A stretch of DNA of 61,956 nucleotides from Natribacillus halophilus (GTDB taxonomy: Bacteria; Bacillota; Bacilli; Bacillales; Marinococcaceae): positions 1 through 61,956 of the forward strand of contig NZ_FNEN01000015.1 in assembly GCF_900100185.1 (NCBI RefSeq), in the 5' to 3' direction. The position numbers and the translations under genes were made by a program. Under the pieces are notes generated by a model. It worked only from the letters and a program-made list of their open reading frames with translations, was not told the origin of the DNA and did no database searches. Of the stretch, positions 1 through 7,739 are shown one piece after another (the first letter of the stretch is position 1; each line of letters opens with the position of its first letter).

Positions 1-200
1 ATGCTGTTTAAAAGCATTAGCGGAAACACCAACATTAACGTGATGATGTCGGTGACGGGATATCCTTGCTGTTTCTTGAATCCAACCTTATGACAAAGGG
101 AGCGGAAGTTGAACGATTTCATAACATCCCTTACAATAGAATCAATTGAAAATCCATGAGTTTGAATTACTTTTTCAATCTCTTTGGTTTTTCCCCGCAT
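1..200 (-). mobile_element. IS4/IS1380-like transposase, N-terminal part (cut by window edge)
   Basis: An open frame begins at an ATG (198-200, complement) and stays open for 66 codons to the window edge. The readable protein has the stretch SLCHKVGFKKQQGYPVTD followed by a hydrophobic segment. This is typical of the N-terminus of IS4/IS1380-type DDE transposases, where a basic helix precedes a leucine-rich helix. The DDE catalytic residues would lie outside the window. The element's end must lie between 200 and 372, because the Rrf2 gene starting at 373 is normal chromosome. A GTTTCGCACCTTGAT stretch (complement, about 320-335) could belong to the terminal repeat, but I cannot fix the boundary. 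The family assignment is an inference from the N-terminus only. Confidence 0.5.
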
Positions 201-372
201 GTGATAACACGTCCTTTTGGCATGATTTGGATTGGTACCTTAATTATACCAAAAGCCCTGTGTTCATGCGGGTTTTTTATGGATTTTATGCGGATTCAAA
301 GGCCATTTTTTCTTGGTTTATCAAGGTGCGAAACTCGAGTTTATAATTACAGATATTCGAGGGGGAAGGTAA

Positions 373-788
373 ATGAAAAGTGAATTCTCATTGGCGGTGC
401 TTAGTCTGGCAATGCTTGCAGACGCTCCTGGTCGAATAACGACGAGTGATGTCATTGCAGGCAGTGCAGGTGTGCATCCGGTAAGAATTAGGAAAGTATT
501 GGCAGAGTTAAAAAAACACGGGTTTATCGATTCCAAGGAAGGATCAGGCGGTGGCTTCATATTGAAGGAGGATCCTGATCACATTTCACTGGATGAGATG
601 TATCGATTAACAGCAATGGAAACACTGAAACCGAAGTGCCCGGTGGCGGGGATCATTGTTTCATCGGTTCTAATATTGAAACTGTATTGGATAATATTTT
701 ATCTGATACCGAAGAACAAGTGATCGCTTATTTGCGGCAATACTCCATCAGTGACGTGTTAGATTTAATAAAAAAGGAGCGCGTTTGA
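373..788 (+). pseudogene. Rrf2-family transcriptional regulator (YwnA-like), single-base frameshift
   Basis: The start reads as an Rrf2 winged-helix protein: an HTH with VHPVRIRKVLAELKKHG, then the wing GSGGGFIL. Rrf2 proteins of this type regulate redox or sulfur genes as dimers. The original frame ends at 723 after an abnormal hydrophobic tail. Adding one G near 645-651 restores CPVGGDHC, then a normal C-terminal helix region ending at the TGA at 786-788, about 139 aa in all, the usual length. A one-base deletion (or a sequencing error) therefore removes the C-terminal third. The HTH remains intact. The gene sits just upstream of the wrbA/SDR remnant it probably controlled; a palindrome lies between them at 813-835. 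Start ATG 373 follows the ribosome site GAGGGGGAAGG. Confidence 0.75.
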
Positions 789-812
789 TAGCTTTTTTTC
801 ATTTTCGCCGAT

Positions 813-835
813 ACTGTAATATATTTTAATACAGT
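813..835. promoter_or_regulatory. Candidate operator palindrome for the Rrf2 regulator
   Basis: ACTGTA and TACAGT form an inverted repeat around an 11-bp AT-rich centre. It lies between the Rrf2-like gene and the wrbA start at 895. Rrf2 dimers bind palindromes of this size. Assignment to this regulator rests on position only. Confidence 0.4.
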
Positions 836-894
836 TTGTTGCTTTTATCACGTGGAAGAAAAGGAAACGATGATCAACATAAGGAGGAATTGAC

Positions 895-1239
895 ATGAGC
901 GTAAACGTCGCTATTATTTACTACAGTCAACGCACCAATTACCAATTGTCACGATGGGCAGAAGAACCCTTAAAAGAAGCGGGGCATGAAGCTAAAGTCG
1001 TTCGGACACAAGAGCTCGCACCGGCGGAAGCTATTGCACAAAACCCCGCATGGGGGCAATATCTGGAAGAAACGAAAGATGTTCCTGTAGCGTCACCGGA
1101 TGATCTTGATTGGGCAGACGCCTTTATTTTCAGTACGCCAACCCGCTTCGGAAACGTCCCCGGGCAAGTCAAACAATTTCTTGATCAAATGATGTTCAAG
1201 TATTTTTTGATAAGATCGGAAAACTCGATTCATTGGTAA
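895..1239 (+). pseudogene. wrbA: WrbA-like flavodoxin/NAD(P)H:quinone oxidoreductase, 5' fragment
   Basis: Residues 1-98 match the N-terminal half of WrbA-type FMN-dependent quinone reductases: VAIIYYSQ at the flavin phosphate loop, then DAFIFSTPTRFGNVPGQVKQFLDQ. Full-length family members have about 200 aa. Here the match stops near base 1190 and the frame runs out after 16 unrelated residues. The phosphate loop reads YSQRTNYQ where relatives have YSxTGTNYQ, one residue shorter, which suggests further decay. The start ATG 895 has a strong AAGGAGG site. The downstream sequence belongs to a different gene (SDR), so a deletion joined two neighbours out of frame. Confidence 0.75.
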
Positions 1240-1715
1240 TGACGGCAGGCATTGCTACTTACGGTAATTTCCTTGAAACCGACACGTCTCAGGATCGTGA
1301 TTTGTTTGAAGGTAAATTCTGGGAGCAGTATAACGTCGCAAAATATGGTGCACCAAATGTCGCTGAAGATGGCTCCATTATCTTTTTCTCCGGAGTCGTT
1401 GCATATAAGGCGATGGAAGGGGCTTCTGCGCTGAGCGCCGTTAACGCTGCGGTTTCTACGCTTGGTCAAACGTTGGCACTGGAATTGGCGCCGAAACGAG
1501 TAAATGTCGTGTCCCCTGGGGTTATCGATACACCATCACGCTATGGCATGGCCGAAGAGGATCGGAAAGCGTTCTATGATGCAGTTGGAGGACAATTGCC
1601 CATGAACCGTGTCGGCCAACCGGAAGATGTGGCTGAAAGCGTCATTTATTTACTGCGTAACGGCTTTTCCACCGGGGAAACGCTTCATGTCGAAGGCGGA
1701 CACCGGTTGATTTAG
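1191..1715 (+). pseudogene. Short-chain dehydrogenase/reductase, 3' fragment
   Basis: From about base 1191 the second frame reads as the C-terminal two thirds of an SDR: FFDKIGKLDSLVMTAGIA, SGVVAYKAMEGASALSAVNAA, VNVVSPGVIDTP and the closing LHVEGGHRLI. The N-terminal Rossmann glycine motif (TGxxxGxG) is missing. The usual YxxxK catalytic pair is not visible at the expected place (ALSAVNAA), as in the SDR subfamily with a degenerate active site. An ATG at 1233 could start translation, but no good ribosome site precedes it. The fragment lies in the +1 frame relative to the wrbA fragment. The most likely history is a deletion that removed the wrbA 3' half and the SDR 5' third. Confidence 0.75.
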
Positions 1716-1737
1716 TCGTTCCCGGTCTACAATATGG

Positions 1738-1896
1738 CACCTTAACGCGAGATCACAGAAGTCGTTAGGTCGCCAAACCCGTTTGATGACGCCCTAATGC
1801 GAATCCGCGGAAGGCGTTAGGTCGTCAACCGAGGTTTATGACGCCCTAACGCGAGGGTGCAGAAGAGGTTAGGTCGTCAACATCGATTTTGATGGG
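1738..1896. repeat. Intergenic array of ~52-bp quasi-palindromic units (GTTAGGTCG family)
   Basis: Three units with the core GTTAGGTCGYCAA alternate with the roughly complementary GACGCCCTAACGC, so each unit can form a CCTAACG...CGTTAGG hairpin. The array fills the gap between the convergent SDR remnant and the lytic transglycosylase. Related arrays occur at 10,027-10,260, 19,655-19,752 and 48,776-48,950. Confidence 0.7.
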
Positions 1897-1939
1897 AGCA
1901 GTTAATGAAGAGGCAGCATTGACGCTTGCTGCCTCTTCA

Positions 1940-2593
1940 TTATTTTCTAACTTGATAACCTTCGTTCGTATAGATGTCGTAGTAGGTCATCACTTCATCT
2001 ACGTACCATTCAGATTGGTTATAGATGTACAAGGCGCTTTCCAGCTCGCCATCATCGGCGCCGTTGGAAGCCAGAAAATTGGCGGTGGAAAAAATGGCAT
2101 CTCGTTCATCCCACGGGTCGGCGTCACCGCTTCCGGTCGCGTCTATCCCGTATCCCCCGTTCGAGTCGATCAAGTCCGGATCGGTGAGCTCATCCTCGGG
2201 AATATCCCCTTCCCCGACATCATCGCAAGTTGGGTGGCTCCATCCGTGCCATGTACAGGGCATGAACTGCATGTGTCCTTCCGCGCCGACGGGTGAAACC
2301 ATCGGATCCATCGTTGAAAATTTCGTCTCGATCCGATGAACGGCTGCCAACACTTGCCAGGGAATGTCATACGTTTCGGCCGCCTCTTGATATATCGGAT
2401 AATATTCTGCCGGGACTTCATCATTGCTGTAACCGGATAGCCCTCCATCAAAAAAACGATCCAGTTGCTGCTCATTGAGTGTTTGCGCGATCATAAAAAT
2501 GCCGATCGTAAGAAAGAGAAGCGCGCAAATGGATCCTAAGCTGATTAGCAGGGGGCGGCGTTTACGTCTTTTTTTTATCGTTGATTTCCCCAT
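1940..2593 (-). CDS. Membrane-anchored lytic transglycosylase (SLT-type)
   Basis: A 217-aa protein with a basic N-terminus (KKRRKRR), one membrane segment at about residues 14-36, and an extracellular goose-lysozyme/SLT-like domain. The family cleaves the MurNAc-GlcNAc bond of peptidoglycan with a single catalytic Glu, here most likely the E of HRIETKFS. GAEGHMQFMP corresponds to the G-L-M-Q motif, and ALYIYNQSEWYVDEVMTYY closes the domain. A 28-residue acidic insert (DDVGEGDIPEDELTDPD region) between these motifs fits an extracellular protein of a salt-loving host. The gene stands alone; it converges with the SDR remnant and diverges from the YflT-like gene. Confidence 0.8.
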   Translation of the reverse strand: MGKSTIKKRRKRRPLLISLGSICALLFLTIGIFMIAQTLNEQQLDRFFDGGLSGYSNDEVPAEYYPIYQEAAETYDIPWQVLAAVHRIETKFSTMDPMVSPVGAEGHMQFMPCTWHGWSHPTCDDVGEGDIPEDELTDPDLIDSNGGYGIDATGSGDADPWDERDAIFSTANFLASNGADDGELESALYIYNQSEWYVDEVMTYYDIYTNEGYQVRK

Positions 2594-2695
2594 TCGTCAT
2601 GCTCCTCTTCGCAGTTCATTCTGCATTCAGTGGATGGCCTAAGCGTAGACTTCTTTTCGTCCATTTTAGCACATTCACTTGCCTATCGGGATGTT

Positions 2696-2721
2696 GTTTA
2701 AGAAAGAAATCGAAAGGGAAA
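2696..2721 (+). promoter_or_regulatory. Candidate SigB promoter of the YflT-like stress gene
   Basis: GTTTAA at 2696-2701 and GGGAAA at 2716-2721 are separated by 14 bp. The SigB consensus is GTTTAA-N12..15-GGGTAT, and B. subtilis yflT is known as a SigB-dependent general stress gene. The site lies 40 bp upstream of the start codon. Confidence 0.5.
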
Positions 2722-2760
2722 TAAATTCATAAGCATTTGAATGAAAGGAGATGATCAGAT

Positions 2761-3102
2761 ATGGCACCGATCTATAGAGAATTTATGAACGATAATGAAG
2801 TAGTAGCCGCGGTCGAAAGGATAAAGGGAGAGGTGAGTGAGGATAATATTTACGTCCTTTCCCATGACCGCAGCCATACGAGTCACGTGGCTGAGCGGGC
2901 AGATGCCAACACGGTCGGGATGAGTGAAACCGGCTTTGGCGTCCAGGTCAAAAATGTCTTCCGCAAAAAAGGGGACGAGCTGCGAGCAAAATTCGAAGAA
3001 CTTGGTTTTTCCGCGGGAGAGGCTGATACCCTGGAAGCCAAGTTGGACAAAGGGGCGGTCGTCGTCGTTATACAGGATCCTCCGAGCGGCTTGTCCATAT
3101 AA
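2761..3102 (+). CDS. YflT-type general stress protein
   Basis: A 113-aa soluble acidic protein with the YflT/heat-induced stress-protein fold: an N-terminal region NDNEVVAAVERIKGEV, the conserved YVLSHDRSHTSHVAERADANTVG, and a helical C-terminus ending with a hydrophobic strand (GAVVVVIQD). Proteins of this family are general stress proteins of unknown biochemical activity. The start ATG 2761 is preceded by GAAAGGAGATGATCAGAT. The promoter at 2696-2721 looks SigB-like, as for the B. subtilis relative. A two-way terminator at 3110-3145 separates it from the convergent YvrJ gene. Confidence 0.8.
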   Translation: MAPIYREFMNDNEVVAAVERIKGEVSEDNIYVLSHDRSHTSHVAERADANTVGMSETGFGVQVKNVFRKKGDELRAKFEELGFSAGEADTLEAKLDKGAVVVVIQDPPSGLSI

Positions 3103-3109
3103 TGGCAGA

Positions 3110-3145
3110 AAGAACCCCCGCTTCACTGAAGGGGGGCTCTCTTTG
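3110..3145. terminator. Bidirectional terminator between stress gene and yvrJ operon
   Basis: AGAACCCCC and GGGGGGCTCT pair around an 11-base loop and are followed by CTTTG. The complementary strand also ends in a T-rich run. Confidence 0.7.
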
Positions 3146-3277
3146 TCATTCATTTGACGGGTCGTTACCAACGGCAGTGATCAGCAGGTCGAGCTTTTTT
3201 TCCATGCGATGCAGCAGGTAGAAGGCGACTACGGCGGCAAAGCCATGGTTAAAAACGAGCGACATCCATTCCTCCAT
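3146..3277 (-). CDS. yvrJ: YvrJ-family small membrane protein
   Basis: A 43-aa protein (start MEEWMSLVFNHGFAAV, end VGNDPSNE). A single hydrophobic segment at residues 7-22 is followed by HRMEKKLDLLITAV, the hallmark of the YvrJ family. Function is unknown. It is the last gene of a three-gene operon with the DUF2922 and DUF1659 genes just upstream. The same trio recurs in many Bacillaceae, so the three products probably act together. The gene ends 1 bp from the shared terminator. Confidence 0.8.
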   Translation of the reverse strand: MEEWMSLVFNHGFAAVVAFYLLHRMEKKLDLLITAVGNDPSNE

Positions 3278-3312
3278 GATGGTTAAACTTCCTCTCTATG
3301 CTTCGTAAATCT

Positions 3313-3531
3313 CTATGCTTCGTAAATCGGCTCAACAGAGCGTGAAACAATTCTCGCGTCGACTTTTTCTACGAGCTCTCCCCCGGATGTGTAAAATACA
3401 TTATGGTCAATGATTTGATCCATAACGTCTTCGAGCTGTTCGGATTCCAGCCCTTCATCAGGGTTGTTCACAGTGATGGTCGGCATCCGTTCTTCCTCGT
3501 TACGAAAACGCAATTGCAACTCTACGTTCAT
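3313..3531 (-). CDS. DUF2922-family protein
   Basis: A 72-aa protein starting MNVELQLRFRNEEERMPTIT, with a later DARIVSRSVEPIYEA tail. It matches the DUF2922 pattern (beta-strand start, TITVxNP turn, C-terminal A-x-I-V-x-R). No enzymatic residue is visible. The start at 3531 has a GGGGGGAA ribosome site. The gene lies 22 bp downstream of the DUF1659 gene and 35 bp upstream of yvrJ, in one apparent operon. Confidence 0.75.
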   Translation of the reverse strand: MNVELQLRFRNEEERMPTITVNNPDEGLESEQLEDVMDQIIDHNVFYTSGGELVEKVDARIVSRSVEPIYEA

Positions 3532-3553
3532 TTTTCCATTCCCCCCTTATTAA

Positions 3554-3775
3554 TTAGTCGCTTTCTACTGGCAATAGGCTGTAGTCGTTTCTGCGGGTGG
3601 CCCCACTCAAAGCATCGGCCGACAATGAAGCGAGTGCGGAGGCAATCGTCTGAATGTCATCATCGCTCGCCTCAACGTTGATATTGTTAAAACGTCGGCT
3701 GTAAAAAATCGGATTGCCAAGCTCGTCCACACCGTCTTCAAACACTAGTTGCAGGCTCGTCGTTTCCGGAGTCAT
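3554..3775 (-). CDS. DUF1659-family protein
   Basis: A 73-aa protein (TTSLQLVFEDGVDELGNPIFYSRRFNNI region) typical of DUF1659: an N-terminal strand, GxDExGNP, then a helix with IASALASLSAD. I chose the second ATG (3773-3775, complement). AGAGGTGAG lies 5 nt upstream of it, whereas the first ATG at 3793 has no site. It is first in the DUF1659-DUF2922-yvrJ operon, whose role is unknown. Confidence 0.75.
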   Translation of the reverse strand: MTPETTSLQLVFEDGVDELGNPIFYSRRFNNINVEASDDDIQTIASALASLSADALSGATRRNDYSLLPVESD

Positions 3776-3917
3776 AGGCTCACCTCTTTTCATAGACTAT
3801 ATCGATACGAGCAACGATAAAAGGGGTGCATCGTTTATCACGGTTCCGTCAAAGTCCAAATATATTCGCGGATATCCGAGGGAACGGAGATTGCTGCGAT
3901 CTTTATGACACTTGAAT

Positions 3918-4175
3918 CGCGTTGTTATACCCCAAAGGCAGGGCATCTCACTCCGAGAGGGACCAGAAGCGCGTTGTTATACCCCAAAAGCAGAGTATCT
4001 GTCTCCGAGAGGGACCAGAAGCGCGTTGCCATACCCCAAAAGCAGGGTATCTCACTCCGAGAGGGACCAGAAGCACGTTGCCATCCCCCAAAGGCAGGGT
4101 ATCTCGCTCCGAGAGGGACCAAGAATCACGTTGTCATCCCTCAACGACGGGGATCGAACCAATCCGAGAGGGCGA
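3918..4175. repeat. Tandem array, 52-bp period, ~4.5 copies
   Basis: Units begin CGCGTTGTTATACCCCAAA and end CTCCGAGAGGGACCAGAAG. Copies start at 3918, 3970, 4022, 4074 and 4127; the fifth is diverged. 52 is not a multiple of three, so the open frames seen across the array in three frames are repeats of noncoding sequence. It fills the divergent gap between DUF1659 and the DUF418 gene. Its sequence is unlike the GTTAGGTCG arrays despite the equal period. Confidence 0.85.
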
Positions 4176-4345
4176 TGTGATCTCCCTCGGGCTCGTCTTA
4201 GAAAGGCGATTTTTATTTCCCTTAAAAATCGTTTTACTTTGACTTTACCTTGCATCGTTTATAACTAAGTATTTCCAACATACCCTTAAAAGGTGTAGAA
4301 TAATTTTAAAGGGAAACAGTGGAGAAAGAGAAAGGGAGCTCTTAT

Positions 4346-5557
4346 ATGAACGCGAGCGCGACAACCTCGGGGGAACGCCTGCACACGCTTGATATTATTC
4401 GAGGCATAGCCGTGTTTGGCATTTTGATTGCCAACATGTACGTTTTTAAGGCTTTGGCATTAACAGACGTCCGTCCCTACATTGAAGGCGGCACTATGCC
4501 GGAGGGAGCATTTAACCAGTTTGCTGATGTTTTGAACACTGTCTTTGTTGAGGGGAAGTTCTACCCGATGTTTTCTTTACTCTTCGGGCTTGGCTTTTTT
4601 ATCTTTTACAATCGCCTGCTTGAAAAAGATGTCAATGCCGATCGGGTCTTTGTGCGACGATTGCTGTTTTTGTTAGTCATCGGCTTGGTTCATCTCGTCT
4701 TTCTGTGGACGGGGGATATATTACATACGTATGCCCTTGCCGGCTTTTTGCTGGTGTTATTCATCCACCGGCAACCGAAAACAATCATGATCTGGACCGT
4801 GGCGTTGCTGGGGGTGTCTTCGCTTTTCGCCCTGCTTTTTATCGGCTTTACAGGTCTTGGTTTACAACTGAAAGTGGAAAGTGGCTTCGGTTCTTTGACT
4901 GAATTTGAAAACAGCGTGGAGACGGGAACGGCCGTGATGGCCAACGGGTCGTACGGGGAAATATTACAGTACCGCCTCGTCAACGAGGTGATCCCGATGC
5001 TGATGCAAGCCGTATTTATGGTTATCTCTGTCTTGCCCCTTTTTCTCATTGGGCTTTATATGGGGAAAAAAGGCATGTTCCACGACATGGATCGCTATAG
5101 GCGGAGCTGGAAAAAACTCTGCATCCATAGCTTTTGGAGCGGGGGGTTATTAACGGTGCTCGTGACCGCGCTCCACTATGATGTTATCGCGCTCCCGACT
5201 TATCTTACTTTCGGGCTGTCCCAAGGCTTGAACTTTGCGGCCGGTCCATTGCTTATGCTTTTCTACGTATCGGCACTCGTTTTGTTTCTGCGGGCGGAAT
5301 CCCGGAGGAAGTGGCTCATGCCGTTTGCCGCGGTCGGCCGCATGGCGCTGACCAACTATTTATTGCAAACCGTCATCGCGGTCTTTATTTTCTACGGATT
5401 TGGCTTAGGCATGTTTGGGCAAATATCAAGTGGTATGGGCTTGCTGATCGCCGTCATTATATACGCTGGACAAATGATTCTCAGCAACCTTTATCTGCAA
5501 ACCTTCAACCAGGGCCCGCTGGAAGCATTGTGGCGGAAATGGACTTACAAATTCTAA
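4346..5557 (+). CDS. DUF418-domain membrane protein (YeiB/YxaH-like)
   Basis: A 403-aa polytopic protein. It starts with the family signature RLHTLDIIRGIAVFGILIANM and has about 10 hydrophobic segments. VEGKFYPMFSLLFGLGFF and the C-terminal block VGRMALTNYLLQTV, followed by a closing NQGPLEALWRKWTY, are the DUF418 hallmarks. The family is proposed to include transporters or acyltransferase-like proteins; the substrate is unknown. I chose the ATG at 4346 (AAAGGGAG upstream); a GTG at 4319 is possible and would add 9 residues. The gene is monocistronic with a strong terminator. Confidence 0.8.
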   Translation: MNASATTSGERLHTLDIIRGIAVFGILIANMYVFKALALTDVRPYIEGGTMPEGAFNQFADVLNTVFVEGKFYPMFSLLFGLGFFIFYNRLLEKDVNADRVFVRRLLFLLVIGLVHLVFLWTGDILHTYALAGFLLVLFIHRQPKTIMIWTVALLGVSSLFALLFIGFTGLGLQLKVESGFGSLTEFENSVETGTAVMANGSYGEILQYRLVNEVIPMLMQAVFMVISVLPLFLIGLYMGKKGMFHDMDRYRRSWKKLCIHSFWSGGLLTVLVTALHYDVIALPTYLTFGLSQGLNFAAGPLLMLFYVSALVLFLRAESRRKWLMPFAAVGRMALTNYLLQTVIAVFIFYGFGLGMFGQISSGMGLLIAVIIYAGQMILSNLYLQTFNQGPLEALWRKWTYKF

Positions 5558-5583
5558 GGGTTTTAGCCTACTGGCTAAAACCC
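5558..5583 (+). terminator. Terminator of DUF418 gene
   Basis: GGGTTTTAGCC and GGCTAAAACCC form a perfect 11-bp stem with a TACT loop directly after the stop codon. The complement has a T-run, so it may serve both strands. Confidence 0.7.
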
Positions 5584-5591
5584 CGTTTACA

Positions 5592-5843
5592 TTAGCTTGT
5601 TTTTTTACGTTTACGTATCGGATCAAAGCTCAGGTGAAACTCCGGTGAACTATGGTGGCCGTGGAATTTGCGACGGGCTGCTTTAAGTTCCGCTTCCAGC
5701 GCGGTAAAAATCTTATCCAGATGCTCGTCTGTATACTCATAATTATTTTTATTGGATAAATTACCGATCAAGCGAATTTTTTTCACCGTTTCCTCTGTCC
5801 GTCGTTTAGCAATTCTTTCAAATTTACTCATTTTGTCTTCCAT
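5592..5843 (-). CDS. Hypothetical basic protein, 83 aa
   Basis: The protein (MEDKMSKFERIAKRRTEETV...) is strongly basic and helical: about 20 Lys/Arg in 83 residues, with a C-terminal FDPIRKRKKTS. I do not recognise a domain. The start at 5843 is supported by AAAGGAGCT 6 nt upstream; an in-frame ATG at 5861 overlaps that site and is unlikely. It may bind nucleic acid or be structural in spores, but nothing specific supports this. It converges with the DUF418 gene. Confidence 0.55.
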   Translation of the reverse strand: MEDKMSKFERIAKRRTEETVKKIRLIGNLSNKNNYEYTDEHLDKIFTALEAELKAARRKFHGHHSSPEFHLSFDPIRKRKKTS

Positions 5844-6031
5844 AAATATAGCTCCTTTCAACTCGTTTCTCTCATTCTATAAAATTCATCGGTAGAAAAA
5901 AATTAAAATTTGTAATAAACAATAGGGAATTTTAGAGCTTTTTTGTCGAACAGTGATTGCGAGGCTATCACTACTGGCTGAAAATAGTGACAATCGCGCA
6001 TTTTTACATAGCGAAGATTGCGACGGATCAT

Positions 6032-6060
6032 GCATTTTTTCATTTCTTCTTTGCATACTA
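6032..6060 (+). promoter_or_regulatory. Candidate SigG promoter of the CotF-like gene
   Basis: GCATT at 6032-6036, a 17-bp spacer, and a perfect CATACTA at 6054-6060. The SigG consensus is GHATR-N17/18-CATNNTA. It lies 33 bp upstream of the start codon and fits forespore expression. Confidence 0.5.
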
Positions 6061-6093
6061 CCTTTTGAAGAAGAAATGAAGGAGGCATTGCTT

Positions 6094-6735
6094 ATGCAAA
6101 ATCAGCAAGGGCAGATGAACACGAGCGCACAACGATCCGATCAGATGCAACCGATGCAGGACCATGGCGGACATGAAATGTTTGACGTGCATGAAACGCT
6201 GACGACGGCGATTAACGTCCTCGATCAGTACATGATTTTCCGCCCCTATGTGCAGGATCAGGAGTTGCTCGGCATCCTCGATCAGCAGTATGATTACATC
6301 ACTACCCAGTACAACCGGATGGTAGAAGCTTTTAGCACCGGCCAAAAACCGTCCGTGGATATTCAGCCGTACGAGATTCCGACGATGGGCGATATCACAT
6401 ACGGCTTGCAGCCTTCGCCACCGCAGAAACCGACCAACAATTTAGGGGAAGTGAACGAACAGGGCATATCATCGCATATGCTCGGCTTGTTAAAGTCAAC
6501 GTCATCCATGTTTGCGATGTCAGCAGCGGAAGTGACCAACTCGGTGCTTCGCCGGGTGATCGCCGATAGCATTCCCGACTTTATCGAAATGTCATACGAA
6601 CTCTTTCTCTATCAAAACAAACATGGCTATTATCAAGTGCCCCAATTACAGCAAACCGATATGGATAAAATGACACACGGCTATGAGCCTTCGCAAGCCA
6701 ACATCAAGCAGAGTAATCCTGGGCAAGTGCACTAG
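6094..6735 (+). CDS. CotF/YhcQ-like spore coat protein
   Basis: A 213-aa protein. A Gln/Asn/Met-rich N-terminus (QNQQGQMN) is followed by a CotF-type helical hairpin (DVHETLTTAINVLDQYMIF, then LGILDQQYDYITTQYNRMVEAF), a proline-rich linker, and a second helical pair that resembles half a ferritin bundle. The family is found in coats or inner spore layers. B. subtilis yhcQ is expressed in the forespore, in line with the SigG-like promoter at 6032-6060. The start at 6094 has AAGGAGG 8 nt upstream; the longer frame from 5953 lacks a start signal. A double-hairpin repeat begins at the next base after the stop codon. Confidence 0.75.
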   Translation: MQNQQGQMNTSAQRSDQMQPMQDHGGHEMFDVHETLTTAINVLDQYMIFRPYVQDQELLGILDQQYDYITTQYNRMVEAFSTGQKPSVDIQPYEIPTMGDITYGLQPSPPQKPTNNLGEVNEQGISSHMLGLLKSTSSMFAMSAAEVTNSVLRRVIADSIPDFIEMSYELFLYQNKHGYYQVPQLQQTDMDKMTHGYEPSQANIKQSNPGQVH

Positions 6736-6793
6736 TAAAGAAAACTTGGCTTATCGCCAAGCCTTTAAGGCGATAAGCCTTAGTTGCACTTAT
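6736..6793 (+). repeat. Double-hairpin repeat, copy A (first hairpin only)
   Basis: GGCTTATCGCC-AAGCCTTTAA-GGCGATAAGCC, an 11-bp perfect stem, followed by TTAGTTGCACTTAT. It begins right after the stop codon of the CotF-like gene and ends at the stop of the convergent ArsA-type gene, so it probably serves both as terminator. Confidence 0.85.
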
Positions 6794-7719
6794 AATGAAT
6801 ACAAGTGTTCAGATACTTCCCGTAGGTTCGCCTCTGTGGAAATATCTTCCGCCAATAAAGGCAGGAAGACTTTCTTTTGTTTTTTGAACTGGTCATGAAT
6901 CATGTGTATATACTGCTGTTCCTGTTCGCGTCTTTTTCGGAAAAAAGACGAATCTTCAGCTTCTTCGGGCAGGCATTTATTGACGATTAATGTCTCGACT
7001 TTCATCTTCGCCTCTGCCAGTTGCTCGACGGCCCGCGACGTTTCTTCGATCGGAAGACGTTCAGGCGTAAGGACATAGACAAAGCCGGTTTTTTTCCTGT
7101 CGAGCAACCATTCCCGCGCGTCAACAAACTTTTGCTTTCGTTGCATTAACGTTTGGTAGATGGGGTCTTCCACAGGTTCACCGTCGTTTAAGAGTTGGCT
7201 GTAATTTTCATTCACGGTGCGTCTGCGCTTTAACATCCCGTCGATCCACGCTTCCATCATTTCCGGCAGGGAAAGAAGCCGAAGGGTATGGCCGGTGGGA
7301 GCAGTGTCAAAGACGATGAGGTCAAAGTGCTCCGTTTGCTCGAGGACCACATTGACGAGCGCATCGAAAAGGGCTGATTCATCGGCGCCCGGTGTGTTGG
7401 CCGCCATGTCAATCTGCCGGTGCACTTCGCTTACGCGATGCGCGTGGACAAGCCCTTGTAAATTTTCCTTGACGCCGGCGATATACCGTTTGGATTCTTC
7501 TTCCGCGTCAATTTCCAGGCCATACACATTCGTTTGCAACTTCGTGATGTCATTGCCGATCTTAACCGCGAATAAATCTTCAAGGTTGTGGGCGGGATCG
7601 GTGGAGACGAGCAGCACTTTTTTGCCGTTTTGGGCGGCGGATAGGGCGAAAGCAGCGGAGCAGGTTGATTTGCCCACGCCGCCTTTTCCGCCGAAAAAGA
7701 CAACTGAATGGTCACGCAT
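6790..7719 (-). CDS. ArsA/Get3-family ATPase
   Basis: A 309-aa protein with the deviant Walker A motif GGKGGVGKST at residues 10-19, switch I STDPAHNL at 39-46, and switch II FDTAPTGHTLRLLSLPE. ArsA-family ATPases work as dimers: ArsA drives arsenite efflux and Get3 delivers tail-anchored proteins. This protein is a single half with no arsenical-binding cysteines near the dimer surface and no arsenic genes nearby, so arsenite transport is unlikely. It lies 20 bp downstream of a cstA gene in the same direction. The start has AGGAGGAAT. A role in membrane insertion or energising of the carrier complex is an inference from context. Confidence 0.85.
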   Translation of the reverse strand: MRDHSVVFFGGKGGVGKSTCSAAFALSAAQNGKKVLLVSTDPAHNLEDLFAVKIGNDITKLQTNVYGLEIDAEEESKRYIAGVKENLQGLVHAHRVSEVHRQIDMAANTPGADESALFDALVNVVLEQTEHFDLIVFDTAPTGHTLRLLSLPEMMEAWIDGMLKRRRTVNENYSQLLNDGEPVEDPIYQTLMQRKQKFVDAREWLLDRKKTGFVYVLTPERLPIEETSRAVEQLAEAKMKVETLIVNKCLPEEAEDSSFFRKRREQEQQYIHMIHDQFKKQKKVFLPLLAEDISTEANLREVSEHLYSL

Positions 7720-7739
7720 AAGCGATTCCTCCTCTGCAG

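Noticed and set aside
3905-4268. Several open frames of 90-118 codons across the 52-bp tandem array
   Set aside because: 52 is not a multiple of three, so the repeat is open in all frames with the same peptide shifted. There is no ribosome site and no known domain.
6790-7719. Arsenic resistance ATPase (ArsA)
   Set aside because: A single half with no arsenical-binding Cys triad and no arsB, arsR, arsC or arsD gene nearby; only the family, not the function, fits.
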